A DNA stretch of 38,472 nucleotides, taken from NCBI GenBank assembly GCA_022641775.1, contig JALCDS010000015.1, positions 1 through 38,472 of the forward strand. The letters run 5' to 3'. This stretch comes from Clostridiaceae bacterium. Its GTDB lineage: Bacteria; Cyanobacteriota; Vampirovibrionia; Gastranaerophilales; Gastranaerophilaceae. The notes under the pieces are model-generated. The model searched no databases, was not told where the DNA came from, and was given only the letters and a program-made list of their open reading frames with translations. Shown here piece after piece: positions 27,337 to 35,835 of this stretch (the stretch's first letter is position 1; each line of letters opens with the position of its first letter). The translations under genes were made by a program, and so were the position numbers.

Positions 27337-28056
27337 ATGGATAAAATCTATTTTGAATATTTAGATTCTACTAACGAGTATGCAAAAGAAAGATTTGATG
27401 ATATCGAAGATAAAACTATTGTCGTTGCTGAACATCAAATATCTGGGCATGGTCGTTACAACCGCAAGTGGTTGGATTTGGGTGACGAAAACTTGTATAT
27501 GTCTTTCGTTTTGAAGCCGTCTAATGATATAAAAAGATGTTATGCAAATTTGACTCAATATTTATCAGTTATTATTTGCAAAGTTTTGGATGATTATGGA
27601 ATTGATACGGTTATAAAATGGCCAAACGATGTGCTGGTTAATAACAAAAAAATCGCAGGTATTCTTTGTGAATCTGTATTGAAAAGACGAAGTTTCAAAG
27701 GCCTTGTTTTGGGTACGGGAATAAATTTGAATGTAAAATCGGATAAGTTAGATATGGTTTCTGATAGAAAAGTTACAGCTTTAAATCTTGAAACCGGTGA
27801 AAACATTAATAAATCGTTGTTCCTGGAAACTTTATGTGAAAAGTTTTTTGAAAATTATGATGATTTTTTGGAAAACGGATTTTCTGCTATTAGTAAGATA
27901 TATCGTAAAAAAATGCTTAAAAGTGGCTCTCCTATTACAATAAAAGGATTTAATACAATGGTAACAGGATTTGTTGTTGGAATAAATGATTACGGTGAAT
28001 TGTTGCTAAACAGTGGTGGTAATGTTATAACATTGAATTATGGTGATATAATATAA
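27337..28056 (+). CDS. birA: Biotin--[acetyl-CoA-carboxylase] ligase
   Basis: Activates biotin to biotinyl-AMP and attaches it to carrier proteins. 239 residues from the ATG at 27337, preferred over a TTG at 27334 because AAGGGG at 27325-27330 is then 6 bases away. Motifs are the N-terminal YLDSTNEYAK, the biotinyl-AMP loop GHGRYNRKW (38-45), KWPNDVLVNNKKIAGIL (94-110), GTGINLN, and a C-terminal SH3-like part (VTGFVVGINDYGELLLN). No N-terminal helix-turn-helix is present, so it is a group I ligase, not a repressor. Likely first gene of a run with purM and the purN-like gene. Confidence 0.95.
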   Translation: MDKIYFEYLDSTNEYAKERFDDIEDKTIVVAEHQISGHGRYNRKWLDLGDENLYMSFVLKPSNDIKRCYANLTQYLSVIICKVLDDYGIDTVIKWPNDVLVNNKKIAGILCESVLKRRSFKGLVLGTGINLNVKSDKLDMVSDRKVTALNLETGENINKSLFLETLCEKFFENYDDFLENGFSAISKIYRKKMLKSGSPITIKGFNTMVTGFVVGINDYGELLLNSGGNVITLNYGDII

Positions 28057-28082
28057 GCATAAGTTAGTTTTGAGGAAGTTTA

Positions 28083-28994
28083 ATGTCAGAAATTTACAAA
28101 CAATCAGGTGTAGATAAAGATGAGGCAAAAGCCTTATATAAAATTTTGCAATCAAAATTGCGAAACAAAACTATTGGGAGTTTTACGGGAGCAGCCAATT
28201 TTAAAGATAAATATGTTGTTTCATGTACGGAAGGTATCGGCTCAAAAGTAATTCCGCTTTATGCAAAAAAAAGATATAAAACTATTGCTAATGATGTTGT
28301 TGCTGCAAATTTGAATAACTTGTGTACCCAAAAATCAACTTTGATATCTTTTAGCGATTATATTGCAACAAATAAATTGAATAGTGCTGCTATATCTGAA
28401 ATAATTATAAATATAGAACATGAGCTTATCAAATATGATTGCGAATTGACAGGTGGCGAAACTTCTGAATTACCGGACGTTATAAAGGAAAATAATATAG
28501 CAATTTCTGGAACAGCAATAGGTATTGCCGATAGTTTACCTTTAAATGAAAAATATAGCGGTAGTCTTATTATTGGTTTAAAATCAAATGGTATTCATTC
28601 ATCCGGTTTTAGTGTGATAAGAAAGCTTTATAAAGAAAAGCAATTGACTGATAGTGATTTTGAAGAGGCTTTAAAGCCATCTTATAACTATTATAATGCT
28701 GTTAACAAGTTGTGGACGGCAAACCTTATAAAATCAGCGGCAAATATTACAGGTGGTGGAATAAATGAAAATATCTTGCGTATTATTCCTGAAAAACGAG
28801 CTTTTAATACCGATTTTTCAACTATTCCATCTCAAAAAATATATGAAAAATTAAAATCTGTTTTGGGTAGTGAAATGTACCAGATTTTTAACTGTGGAGT
28901 AGGCTTCTGCGTCGTTGCAGATAGAGCCGATAAAGAGATAATTTTTGATATTTGTCAAGAATTTGAACCTTTTGAATTTGGAGAGGTAATCTGA
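28083..28994 (+). CDS. purM: Phosphoribosylformylglycinamidine cyclo-ligase (AIR synthetase)
   Basis: Fifth step of purine synthesis: closes the imidazole ring to form AIR using ATP. 303 residues, about 40 shorter than the E. coli enzyme, with the deficit spread over loops. It shows VSCTEGIGSKV (Glu where many have Asp in DGVGTK), NDVVAANLNNL, TGGETSELPD, SNGIHSSGFSVIRKL, ITGGGINENI and the C-terminal MYQIFNCGVGF. These cover the ATP and phosphate sites. GAGGAAG lies before the ATG. It sits 26 bases after birA and 2 bases before the purN-like gene. Confidence 0.92.
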   Translation: MSEIYKQSGVDKDEAKALYKILQSKLRNKTIGSFTGAANFKDKYVVSCTEGIGSKVIPLYAKKRYKTIANDVVAANLNNLCTQKSTLISFSDYIATNKLNSAAISEIIINIEHELIKYDCELTGGETSELPDVIKENNIAISGTAIGIADSLPLNEKYSGSLIIGLKSNGIHSSGFSVIRKLYKEKQLTDSDFEEALKPSYNYYNAVNKLWTANLIKSAANITGGGINENILRIIPEKRAFNTDFSTIPSQKIYEKLKSVLGSEMYQIFNCGVGFCVVADRADKEIIFDICQEFEPFEFGEVI

Positions 28995-28996
28995 GG

Positions 28997-29599
28997 ATGA
29001 GTAAAAAAATTGCTATTATGAGTACCGGTGAAAGTGTTGTTTTAGATTCTGTATATAAGTTTTTAAAGCAAGATGGCGTAGAAATTACATGTATTTCTGA
29101 TTATTTGAATTCAGGAATATTGAAAGCGGCAAAACTTATGGGTTTGAATGAAAAATATTTGCCATATGAACAAAATACAGAATATTTTTCTTCTGAAAAT
29201 TTTGATTTGATTTTGATAGACGGTTATGAAAAAGAATTGTCTGAAGAAACTTTGACTTTAGGCAAGTTTGTTGATATTCACCAATCGCTGTTGCCTTCAT
29301 TTAAAGGTCATGATGCATTGAGAAGGGCTTTTGTATCAGGAGTAAAAGTGTCAGGCGTTACGATTTCTTATATTTCATCAGATAAGTCTGAATCGGCGAT
29401 TATTGCTCAGTATCCGGTCTTGATTAATAATACCGATCATTTTGATGATTTTCAAAAAAATATTAATGGATTGGAAAAGGTTTTGGTTCCGAGAGTAGTT
29501 AAATCTATTTTAGATGATACTGTTTTTGATTATAATGATTTGTTTAATGTTTCTTGTGGTTCATCTTGTGGCGGAAATTGCGGAAATTGTTCTCATTAA
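28997..29599 (+). CDS. PurN-like formyltransferase-fold protein with altered active site and Cys-rich tail
   Basis: 200 residues. The core matches glycinamide ribonucleotide transformylase PurN: VDIHQSLLPSFKGHDALRRAFVSG and GVTISYISSDKSESAIIAQYPVLI. Aligned without gaps to E. coli PurN, H108 is kept (H95) but N106 is Asp (D93) and the catalytic D144 is Ser (S131); the His of the TxH motif is also Ser (S124). The N-terminal phosphate loop is STGES instead of SGxGSN. The last 14 residues hold Cys187, 191, 195 and 198 plus a terminal His, a likely metal site. It may be an inactive or repurposed PurN; position after purM supports a purine link, though the family also contains other formyltransferases. 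Confidence 0.75.
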   Translation: MSKKIAIMSTGESVVLDSVYKFLKQDGVEITCISDYLNSGILKAAKLMGLNEKYLPYEQNTEYFSSENFDLILIDGYEKELSEETLTLGKFVDIHQSLLPSFKGHDALRRAFVSGVKVSGVTISYISSDKSESAIIAQYPVLINNTDHFDDFQKNINGLEKVLVPRVVKSILDDTVFDYNDLFNVSCGSSCGGNCGNCSH

Positions 29600-29693
29600 T
29601 CGTAAATTTAAAAAAATAATTATTTAGTATTAGTGCATTTTATTTTTTTAAGGAGTATTATAATAATAGATATAGTTTATATGAGGGTTATAT
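29600..29693. other. Intergenic region upstream of glgC
   Basis: 94 bases, very AT rich. TATAAT occurs at 29659-29664 without a good -35. An AAGGAG at 29650-29655 has no start codon at a usable distance. The glgC ribosome-binding site is GAGGG at 29683-29687. The promoter for glgC is therefore not settled. Confidence 0.4.
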
Positions 29694-30929
29694 ATGTCTA
29701 TTGATAATGCACTTGTTATGGTTTTAGCCGGAGGAGAAGGCAAAAGACTTTATCCATTGACGAAAGATAGGGCAAAACCTGCAGTTCCATTTGGTGGCCG
29801 TTACAGAATTATTGATTTCGTTTTAAGCAATTTTATTAATTCGGGATTTTATAAGATAAAGGTTTTAACTCAGTACAAATCAGATTCATTGAACAAACAT
29901 ATTACTCGTGGTTGGACATTGTCTCCGTTTTTGAACCAATATGTAGATTTAGCACCGGCTCAAATGAGAACAGGTGGAGATTGGTACAGAGGTACGGCAG
30001 ATGCTATTTATCAAAACGTATTTCATATAACTGATGAAGATCCTGATTATGTTTGTATATTTGGTGGGGACCACATTTATAAAATGGATGTATCCCAGAT
30101 GCTGACCTTTCATAAAGGAAAAAATGCTGACCTTTCAATTTCAGCAATTCCTATTCCTATAGAAGAAGCTTCAGAATTCGGGATTATTGAAGTTGATGAA
30201 AATTGGAAATTGAAAAATTTTATAGAAAAGCCAAAGACCAGACCCGCTTCAATTCCTGGAAATCCTGATATGTGCTTAGCTTCAATGGGTAATTATATTT
30301 TCAACAAAGATATTTTACTGCAGGCTCTTACTGATGATGAACATATCCAAACATCAAGCCATGATTTTGGCAAAAATGTAATTCCAATGTTGTTGGCGGC
30401 TGGAAAAGATATTTATATTTACAATTTTAATAACAATTCTTTTGAGGGAATGACTGACAAGGAACGCGGATATTGGAAAGATGTAGGAAGTATTGATGCA
30501 TACTGGCAAGCCAATATGGACTTGTTGAGTTCTGATCCCGAGTTGAACTTGTATTCAAAAGAATGGCCACTAAGAACATTCAATTATAACTATCCTCCTG
30601 CTAAATTTATTTGGCAAGAAGGTGATAGAGTAGGTATGGCAACCAATTCTATGGTATCTGAAGGTTGTATTGTTTCAGGCGGTGTTCTTTCTCGTTGTAT
30701 TCTTTCGCCAAAAGTTAGAATAAACAGTTATTCTCAAGTTTTGGAAAGTATTTTGATGGAAGATGTTGATGTAGGTCGTTATTCAAGAATAAGACGTGCT
30801 ATTATTGATAAAAATGTTAAAATTCCGCCAAATACTCAAATAGGTTATAACAGAGAGGAAGACGAAAGTCGTGGTTTCCATGTTACTGAATCCGGTATAA
30901 CTGTTGTACCTAAAGGTGCTATTATATAA
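29694..30929 (+). CDS. glgC: Glucose-1-phosphate adenylyltransferase (ADP-glucose pyrophosphorylase)
   Basis: Makes ADP-glucose from glucose-1-phosphate and ATP, the committed step of glycogen synthesis. 411 residues, normal length. Motifs are [30 protein letters not shown] N-terminus, [23 protein letters not shown], the sugar-site FIEKP and [12 protein letters not shown], then a C-terminal left-handed beta-helix with repeated hexapeptides (about 310-405). GAGGG lies 6 bases before the ATG. A strong terminator follows, so it is likely a single-gene unit or the end of the birA-purM run. Works with GlgA at 9532-10983. Confidence 0.97.
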   Translation: MSIDNALVMVLAGGEGKRLYPLTKDRAKPAVPFGGRYRIIDFVLSNFINSGFYKIKVLTQYKSDSLNKHITRGWTLSPFLNQYVDLAPAQMRTGGDWYRGTADAIYQNVFHITDEDPDYVCIFGGDHIYKMDVSQMLTFHKGKNADLSISAIPIPIEEASEFGIIEVDENWKLKNFIEKPKTRPASIPGNPDMCLASMGNYIFNKDILLQALTDDEHIQTSSHDFGKNVIPMLLAAGKDIYIYNFNNNSFEGMTDKERGYWKDVGSIDAYWQANMDLLSSDPELNLYSKEWPLRTFNYNYPPAKFIWQEGDRVGMATNSMVSEGCIVSGGVLSRCILSPKVRINSYSQVLESILMEDVDVGRYSRIRRAIIDKNVKIPPNTQIGYNREEDESRGFHVTESGITVVPKGAII

Positions 30930-30953
30930 ACAAAAACTTGATATTTTTTTATA

Positions 30954-30991
30954 AAAAGCGTATTATTGACAAGTATCTTTAATACGCTTTT
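30954..30991. terminator. Intrinsic terminator after glgC
   Basis: AAAAGCGTATTA (30954-30965) pairs perfectly with TAATACGCTTTT (30980-30991) over 12 base pairs around a 14-base loop; the right arm itself ends in a T-run. The loop contains TTGACA at 30966-30971, probably by chance. Confidence 0.85.
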
Positions 30992-31070
30992 GTAATATTA
31001 ATTAATAAACTGTGTATTTTTGGCAATTTTAACCCCTTGTTAACGTTATATAGGTAGGGTAGTGTGTAAT

Positions 31071-31670
31071 ATGACGTCAGTATTATCAATAAATTCAATA
31101 AAGAATTGGACTGTTTATAAGACAGTCAGCGATCATGCTCAAAAAATTGAGCAGAAGCTTTTTGACACTATTCCTGACAGCATGTTAACTAAGAAAAAAA
31201 CACTGGATAATATAGATTGGATTGGAAAAAAGATTACATCTCCTGAAAACCGTTTAATTTTAGGCGTTACAGCTTTGGCATCTCAACCGTTTATTGATTT
31301 GAATAACAAAAAAGTTGATAAGGAAACTAGAAAAGTTTCTGTTGCCAGAACTGTTGCAAAGATTTTGGCCGGTACTTTGACCGGTGTTTTAATCAGACGA
31401 GGTTGTATCAAATGGGTTGATGCAATGTCCAAAGTTGCAAAAGAAGGCGAAAAATTGCCTAAGTATAAGCAATTTTTTACTCCAACCAGATTGATTAATG
31501 AAATAAAAGATGCTGATAAATTTGAACAGTATAAGAATGTACTCGGAACAGTTGTGGCATTAGGTGTGATGTTGTTTACAAACTTTTTAATAGATGCTCC
31601 TTTAACGAAGTATTTAACGAATTTGTTTGTTGATAAAGCAAATCAGCATCAGAAAGAAGGAGGTAAATAA
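31071..31670 (+). CDS. Unrecognised small membrane protein, first of an overlapping pair
   Basis: About 199 residues from the ATG at 31071; a GTG at 31062 is possible but only 2 bases from the AGGG. Hydrophobic stretches (numbered from the ATG): LILGVTALASQPFIDL (about 60-76), VAKILAGTLTGVLI (about 93-107) and VLGTVVALGVMLFTNFLI (about 160-178). The tail DKANQHQKEGGK is charged. The TALASQPFIDLNNK stretch resembles the QPIN segment of the two paralogues at 17861-21273, and NNK recurs in the next gene's product. It overlaps the next gene by one base. Function unknown; the relation to the paralogues is tentative. Confidence 0.65.
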   Translation: MTSVLSINSIKNWTVYKTVSDHAQKIEQKLFDTIPDSMLTKKKTLDNIDWIGKKITSPENRLILGVTALASQPFIDLNNKKVDKETRKVSVARTVAKILAGTLTGVLIRRGCIKWVDAMSKVAKEGEKLPKYKQFFTPTRLINEIKDADKFEQYKNVLGTVVALGVMLFTNFLIDAPLTKYLTNLFVDKANQHQKEGGK

Positions 31671-32323
31671 TGGGTTTATCTTCTGCTTTTGAAACTTTAA
31701 AAGTAAGTTTATTTAATCGTTACAGCCATGATCCAGGTAAAATATTGGTTCATACCGGTGTGTTAGGTTGGATTTTATCTTCTTTAGCTCAGGTTAGTGC
31801 TGTTGTATTCAATAACAAAATTTCTCCGGATCAAAAATCTTTCTTGATTCCTCAGGAAATTGCAGATGCTACAGTTAATATTTTATCATTCTTCCTTGTA
31901 ACTTCATCATTTACAGCTTTGGGTAAAAAATTGGTATCAACAGGAAAATTAAGAACACCTCATATTGATAAATTTTTGAGAAGCCATGGATTGTTTGAAA
32001 AGTCCGCTCAAAATCCTAATGTTGTTGGAGATTTTAAATTTAATATAGAAAAATTACCTATATATGCAGATGAAAATCTTAAAAAGGATTATAAAAACTT
32101 TAAAAATGGTGTTGGTGTAATAACAGGTACGGTTGGATCTATATTGTCTTGCAATATTATAACTCCTATATTGAGAAACAATATTGCAGCGCATCAACAA
32201 AAAGAAATTTTAGCAAGAAAACAACAGATGACAACCCCACAATTGAGAGCACCTAAAGGTATTTCAATTCAACAATATCAAAATATGGCATATAGACAAC
32301 ATTCAGGCGCATTAAAGGTGTAA
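31670..32323 (+). CDS. Unrecognised small membrane protein, second of an overlapping pair
   Basis: 217 residues. Hydrophobic stretches at about 27-46 (HTGVLGWILSSLAQVSAVVF), 67-83 (ATVNILSFFLVTSSFTA) and 145-165 (GVGVITGTVGSILSCNIITP), followed by a Gln/Lys-rich tail (HQQKEILARKQQ). The overlapping ATG sits at the end of the upstream stop, with the perfect AAGGAGGT at 31657-31664 five bases before it, so the two proteins are probably made in a fixed ratio. The 3' end overlaps the convergent anti-sigma gene by 12 bases. Function unknown. Confidence 0.65.
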   Translation: MGLSSAFETLKVSLFNRYSHDPGKILVHTGVLGWILSSLAQVSAVVFNNKISPDQKSFLIPQEIADATVNILSFFLVTSSFTALGKKLVSTGKLRTPHIDKFLRSHGLFEKSAQNPNVVGDFKFNIEKLPIYADENLKKDYKNFKNGVGVITGTVGSILSCNIITPILRNNIAAHQQKEILARKQQMTTPQLRAPKGISIQQYQNMAYRQHSGALKV

Positions 32324-32857
32324 GATATAATATGAGCCTGCCATTATCATAAATAACATTACTAAAAATGCTGCTGAAAGTTTGAAGAAAGCGTCTATTT
32401 TTAATATGTTGTATTTGTTTTTTAATTTGTAGACTACGCTTTTGGAAAAATCAGATTTCATTTCACTTTTTGTTTTGTTAAATGAGTCATTTAACAGTTT
32501 CTTGAAAGAATACATGTTTTCTAAATCTTGTCTTGCAAGTGGATTTGAAATGGCTATTTTTTTTATTTTAAGATTTTCATTCAAGTCAAGTTCATTATCC
32601 ATATAGGCGGAAAGATTCTGTCTAAAATTCTTATATTGTTTTGTGTCAAATCTACTGATTTCTGTTTCGGTTTCGTTGACCTTTTCTATATTCAGGTATC
32701 TGCCTAACATTTGTTGGAAGTTTTTGAAGCTTTCTCTGCAATCTTCACAATTTTCTAAATGCTCTTTTACTTGTTTCGATAGTTGTGAGCTTAGTTTGTC
32801 TTCAACATAAAAGGACATTAATGCCAAAACTTGTTCGCAGGTTAATTTTTTTGCCAT
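32312..32857 (-). CDS. Zinc-finger anti-sigma factor, membrane anchored
   Basis: 181 residues. The N-terminal zf-HC2 domain shows C-x-VLALMSFYVEDKL and HLENCEDC (HxxxCxxC), the zinc site of ZAS anti-sigma factors. A second, zinc-less copy appears to follow (LSAYMDNELDLNENL and a downstream helix). One membrane helix near the C-terminus (about 158-178) puts the N-terminal part in the cytoplasm. AGGAG lies 7 bases before the ATG. It follows the ECF sigma gene by 10 bases, the usual order. It probably holds that sigma inactive until a signal reaches the envelope. The external domain is almost absent, so the signal is not obvious. Confidence 0.85.
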   Translation of the reverse strand: MAKKLTCEQVLALMSFYVEDKLSSQLSKQVKEHLENCEDCRESFKNFQQMLGRYLNIEKVNETETEISRFDTKQYKNFRQNLSAYMDNELDLNENLKIKKIAISNPLARQDLENMYSFKKLLNDSFNKTKSEMKSDFSKSVVYKLKNKYNILKIDAFFKLSAAFLVMLFMIMAGSYYILHL

Positions 32858-32867
32858 ATATTTTCTC

Positions 32868-33458
32868 CTATATGTAAGCTTTTAAGTCATTTTGCAATTT
32901 GCCACGAGCTCTTGAAATTCTTGATTTGACTGTGCCAACAGTAGCATTTGTTGCATGTGCTATCTCTTCGTAACTGAGTCCCTGAAGTTCTCTTAATATG
33001 ATTGCAACTCTAAAAGGTTCCGGCAATGTTAATATTGCCGATTTTATGATTTTTTCGAGTTCAGCTGTCAGACATTTATCTACAGGTTTTGACTTTTTAT
33101 CAGGTATTTGAGTCACCTGATAACTGTCTTCAGATTCTTCATCAATAGAAATAGTCATAGGCTTGCGCTGGCTTTTTCTCAAAGAGTCATAAAAAACGTT
33201 TATTATTATCTGGTTTTCCCAACTTTTAAATATGTTCGGATGTTTTAAATTTTTGATATTTTTAGCTATTTTTAAAAGAACATCTTGCGTTAAATCTGGG
33301 ATTGTTTCTCTGTCATTTGTCATATAACAAAATGCCGCAAAAACATTTCGTTGTTCGCGTTTTATAAGTTCTTCAAGTGCTTTGAAATCATCTTGTTGCG
33401 CAAATACAACGAGCTCTTTTAAACTCATTTTTTTGTATGTTAATTTATTACCTGTCAT
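32868..33458 (-). CDS. ECF-family RNA polymerase sigma factor
   Basis: About 196 residues from the ATG at 33458, which has AGGTAAG upstream; a TTG at 33485 adds 9 residues but has no ribosome-binding site. Region 2 is DLTQDVLLKIAKNIKNL...WENQIIINVFYDSLRK. A charged linker (about 105-130) follows. Region 4 is LPEPFRVAIILRELQGLSYEEIAHATNATVGTVKSRISRAR. Paired with the zinc anti-sigma factor downstream. Its own promoter would lie in the 77 bases after leuC; none was clear. The regulon is not visible here. Confidence 0.88.
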   Translation of the reverse strand: MTGNKLTYKKMSLKELVVFAQQDDFKALEELIKREQRNVFAAFCYMTNDRETIPDLTQDVLLKIAKNIKNLKHPNIFKSWENQIIINVFYDSLRKSQRKPMTISIDEESEDSYQVTQIPDKKSKPVDKCLTAELEKIIKSAILTLPEPFRVAIILRELQGLSYEEIAHATNATVGTVKSRISRARGKLQNDLKAYI

Positions 33459-33535
33459 TGTCTTACCTATATATATGGTAAGCAATTAAAGGTGATAATT
33501 GTTCATACTTTACTCCATAACCAAAAGGATATATT

Positions 33536-34777
33536 TTATTTTGTTGAAATATAACCGCGTAAAGCTGTATATGCAGCAACGTAAGGCGATGATAGATAAA
33601 TTGAGCCTTGCGTGTTTCCCATTCTACCTTGGAAATTTCTGTTTTGAGTTGTAAGACAAACTTCACCATCGGCAAGTGTTCCGGCATGAACTCCGACACA
33701 TGGACCGCATCCCGGAGGCAAAATAGTCGCATTAGCTTCTACAAAAGTTTTGATTAAGCCTTCATCAAGTGCTTTTAAATAAACATCTTTTGATGCAGGA
33801 CAAATAAGCATCCTTACATCATCATTAACTTTATTCCCTTTTAAGATATTCCCGACTATTCTCAAGTCTTCAATTCTACCGTTTGTGCAAGTTCCAACAT
33901 ACACTTGATCAACTTTTATATCTGAAAGTTCTGTTGCCAATTTTGTATTATCTACTGTGTGAGGACAAGATACTGTATAATCAATTTGTGATGCATCAAT
34001 ATTTATAACTCTTTCATAATATGCATCTTTGTCAGGTAATATTTGTTTGAATTTATCTTCTCTGCCTTTTTCTTTTAAATAATTACGAGTTTTGTCATCC
34101 GCAACAAACAATCCGCATTTGGCACCTGCTTCTACTGCCATATTGGCAAGCGTAAATCTTTCTGCCATTTCCATATTATCAATGGTTTCACCCGTAAATT
34201 CTAAAGCTTTATATGTCGCTCCGTCAGCGCCTAAAGTTCCGATAATATGTAACATTAAATCTTTTGCAGAAATCCCTGCTTTAAATTTACCATTTACTAC
34301 AATTTTAAAAGTTTGTGGAACTTTTAACCATGTTTTACCAAGCGCCATTCCGACAGCTACATCGGTTGAACCCATTCCTGTTGCAAATGCTCCCAATGCA
34401 CCGGATGTGCATGTATGAGAATCTGCGCCTATCAATATTTCGCCCGGATTAACAAAACTTTCAACAAGTCTTTGGTGGCAAACTCCTTGACCTACTTCAG
34501 ATAAAAATGCGCCGTATTCTTTTGCAAAATCTCTCAATACTGTATGGGTGTTAGACAGTTCCTTACGTGGACTTGGAGATGCGTGATCAATAAAAAGGAT
34601 TGTCCTTTGAGGGTTAAACAATTTTTCTTTGCCGAGTTTTTTAAATTCTTGAACTGTTAATGGGCCTGTTCCATCCTGTACTGCAGTAACGTCTACTCTT
34701 GCAATAACCAATTCACCTGCTTTTACCGGATTGTCTGTATGCAAAGAAATGATTTTTTCTACTAATGTTTGTCCCAT
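33536..34777 (-). CDS. leuC: Aconitase-family large subunit (3-isopropylmalate dehydratase/homoaconitase, archaeal-type LeuC)
   Basis: [4Fe-4S] hydro-lyase large subunit. 413 residues, the shorter archaeal/HacA type. Cluster ligands are C297 (GTCTNGR) and C357/C360 (CGPCVG). It also has GADSHTCTSGALGAFATGMGSTD (118-139) and NRNFQGRMG. It needs a small subunit (LeuD/HacB), not in the window. The upstream citrate/homocitrate-synthase-family gene suggests a shared 2-oxoacid elongation or citrate route, so the substrate could be isopropylmalate, homocitrate or citrate. AAGGAG-type site before the ATG. The gene symbol follows sequence type, not proven substrate. Confidence 0.85.
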   Translation of the reverse strand: MGQTLVEKIISLHTDNPVKAGELVIARVDVTAVQDGTGPLTVQEFKKLGKEKLFNPQRTILFIDHASPSPRKELSNTHTVLRDFAKEYGAFLSEVGQGVCHQRLVESFVNPGEILIGADSHTCTSGALGAFATGMGSTDVAVGMALGKTWLKVPQTFKIVVNGKFKAGISAKDLMLHIIGTLGADGATYKALEFTGETIDNMEMAERFTLANMAVEAGAKCGLFVADDKTRNYLKEKGREDKFKQILPDKDAYYERVINIDASQIDYTVSCPHTVDNTKLATELSDIKVDQVYVGTCTNGRIEDLRIVGNILKGNKVNDDVRMLICPASKDVYLKALDEGLIKTFVEANATILPPGCGPCVGVHAGTLADGEVCLTTQNRNFQGRMGNTQGSIYLSSPYVAAYTALRGYISTK

Positions 34778-34847
34778 AAGTTTCTCCTTTTATGAAACTA
34801 TTTTAGCATGAAAAAATCATTTCTTTTTTTTATTATTTATTTTTAAA

Positions 34848-35759
34848 TTATAAAGCTGTAGCTTTTACTTTGATATTTTTCAAAGTTGCTTTGCTATCTT
34901 CAGATTCAAGTACAACTGAATTGTCACCGTTATTTGAATAGCTTCCGACTAATTGATATTTCTTGTCGTCAATTTGGTCATATCTGTTTATAACACCATT
35001 TTCAAGTCTGATTAATGATTTTCTAACAGAAGCATTATTGTTAAAGTTGTCAGATTCTTCAATGTATAAAGAATTTTCATCGGCAGCCATTACGTTGTAA
35101 TGATGGCTTGCTCTTAAACTACCTTGTGAATTATATTTCATTGAATTGTATGAGCATGTAGCAGCTGTTGATCTGAATCCGTCAAGTTTAACACTTGTAA
35201 CTGTTTGGCTTGCAGGATCAGAATAAGTAAATTGCAGTGGCAAACCGTTAGATGTTGCTTTCTTTTTACCTTCAGAAGCTTGAACTTTATTTACATCAAT
35301 ACCTAATTTAGAAAGAAGTTTTGTCATAACAGGTTGAACCATGTTATCTTTCAATGTATTAGGTACATAAGCTTGAGTTGAAGGAACTCTTACTGAATCA
35401 ACTGTTTCTCCGTTTGAATTCTTAACAGGTTGTTTGAATGACGGTAGATTATACAAATGACCTGCATATAAAGTATCTGTTATAACTCCAGGTTGTATTG
35501 TATCTGTAGGGTGGCTGAACACAACGACAACAGGGCCGCATTCATCATAAACTTCTGTTTTTTGGCAACTTGTAAGAGCCGGTGCTATAAAAAGCGGTGT
35601 CAACGCCATTGCACGCAAAGCATTTCTCAATTTTCTGCTTTGTTGAGGGTTACTAGGTTGTTCATATCTTTCAATCGGCATTGAATCATCATCTGATTCA
35701 TGTCTAGATGTGAAAGTTTGTGCTTTTGGATAAGCATTTGAAATTGCATTAATTTTCAT
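34848..35759 (-). CDS. Unrecognised lipoprotein-like protein with 40-residue N-terminal extension
   Basis: 303 residues, no known family. MKINAISNAYPKAQTFTSR opens like the paralogue at 19546 (MKINKITPQY). After a charged, disordered stretch (20-41) comes RKLRNALR, a hydrophobic run (50-61) and LTSC (62-65), which together look like a lipoprotein signal peptide with lipobox. The mature part (66-303) is Ser/Thr/Asn-rich, beta-rich, with two further Cys (74, 201). AAGGA sits about 8 bases before the ATG, so the extension is translated. Likely an envelope lipoprotein if a signal peptidase II can use the internal signal; that is inference. Between two metabolic genes on the same strand. Confidence 0.7.
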   Translation of the reverse strand: MKINAISNAYPKAQTFTSRHESDDDSMPIERYEQPSNPQQSRKLRNALRAMALTPLFIAPALTSCQKTEVYDECGPVVVVFSHPTDTIQPGVITDTLYAGHLYNLPSFKQPVKNSNGETVDSVRVPSTQAYVPNTLKDNMVQPVMTKLLSKLGIDVNKVQASEGKKKATSNGLPLQFTYSDPASQTVTSVKLDGFRSTAATCSYNSMKYNSQGSLRASHHYNVMAADENSLYIEESDNFNNNASVRKSLIRLENGVINRYDQIDDKKYQLVGSYSNNGDNSVVLESEDSKATLKNIKVKATAL

Positions 35760-35835
35760 ATTTTACGTCCTTTTTGTTAAACAATGTACGCCTTGTATGA
35801 TAATTAAACTACGTAAAAATAAAATTTGCTAGTAA

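Noticed and set aside
28083..28994. PurM as a degenerate enzyme because of Glu in the DGVGTK motif
   Set aside because: All other active-site motifs are intact and Glu is a conservative change, so it is treated as functional.
30966..30998. TTGACA in the glgC terminator loop as a promoter for the downstream pair
   Set aside because: The nearest -10-like sequence (TAATAT at 30993-30998) is 21 bases away, too far.
31062..31070. GTG start adding three residues to the first small membrane protein
   Set aside because: The AGGG upstream would be only 2 bases away; the ATG at 31071 has workable spacing.
33459..33485. TTG start adding nine residues to the ECF sigma factor
   Set aside because: No ribosome-binding site precedes it, while AGGTAAG precedes the ATG at 33458.
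33463..33732. Short minus-strand frame overlapping the end of leuC
   Set aside because: It is an alternative reading of the conserved C-terminus of LeuC and has no start signal.
34779..34799. 6-bp hairpin AGTTTC/GAAACT around the leuC ribosome-binding site
   Set aside because: Stem is short and AT rich, and the loop is mostly the ribosome-binding site itself; a regulatory role is not supported.
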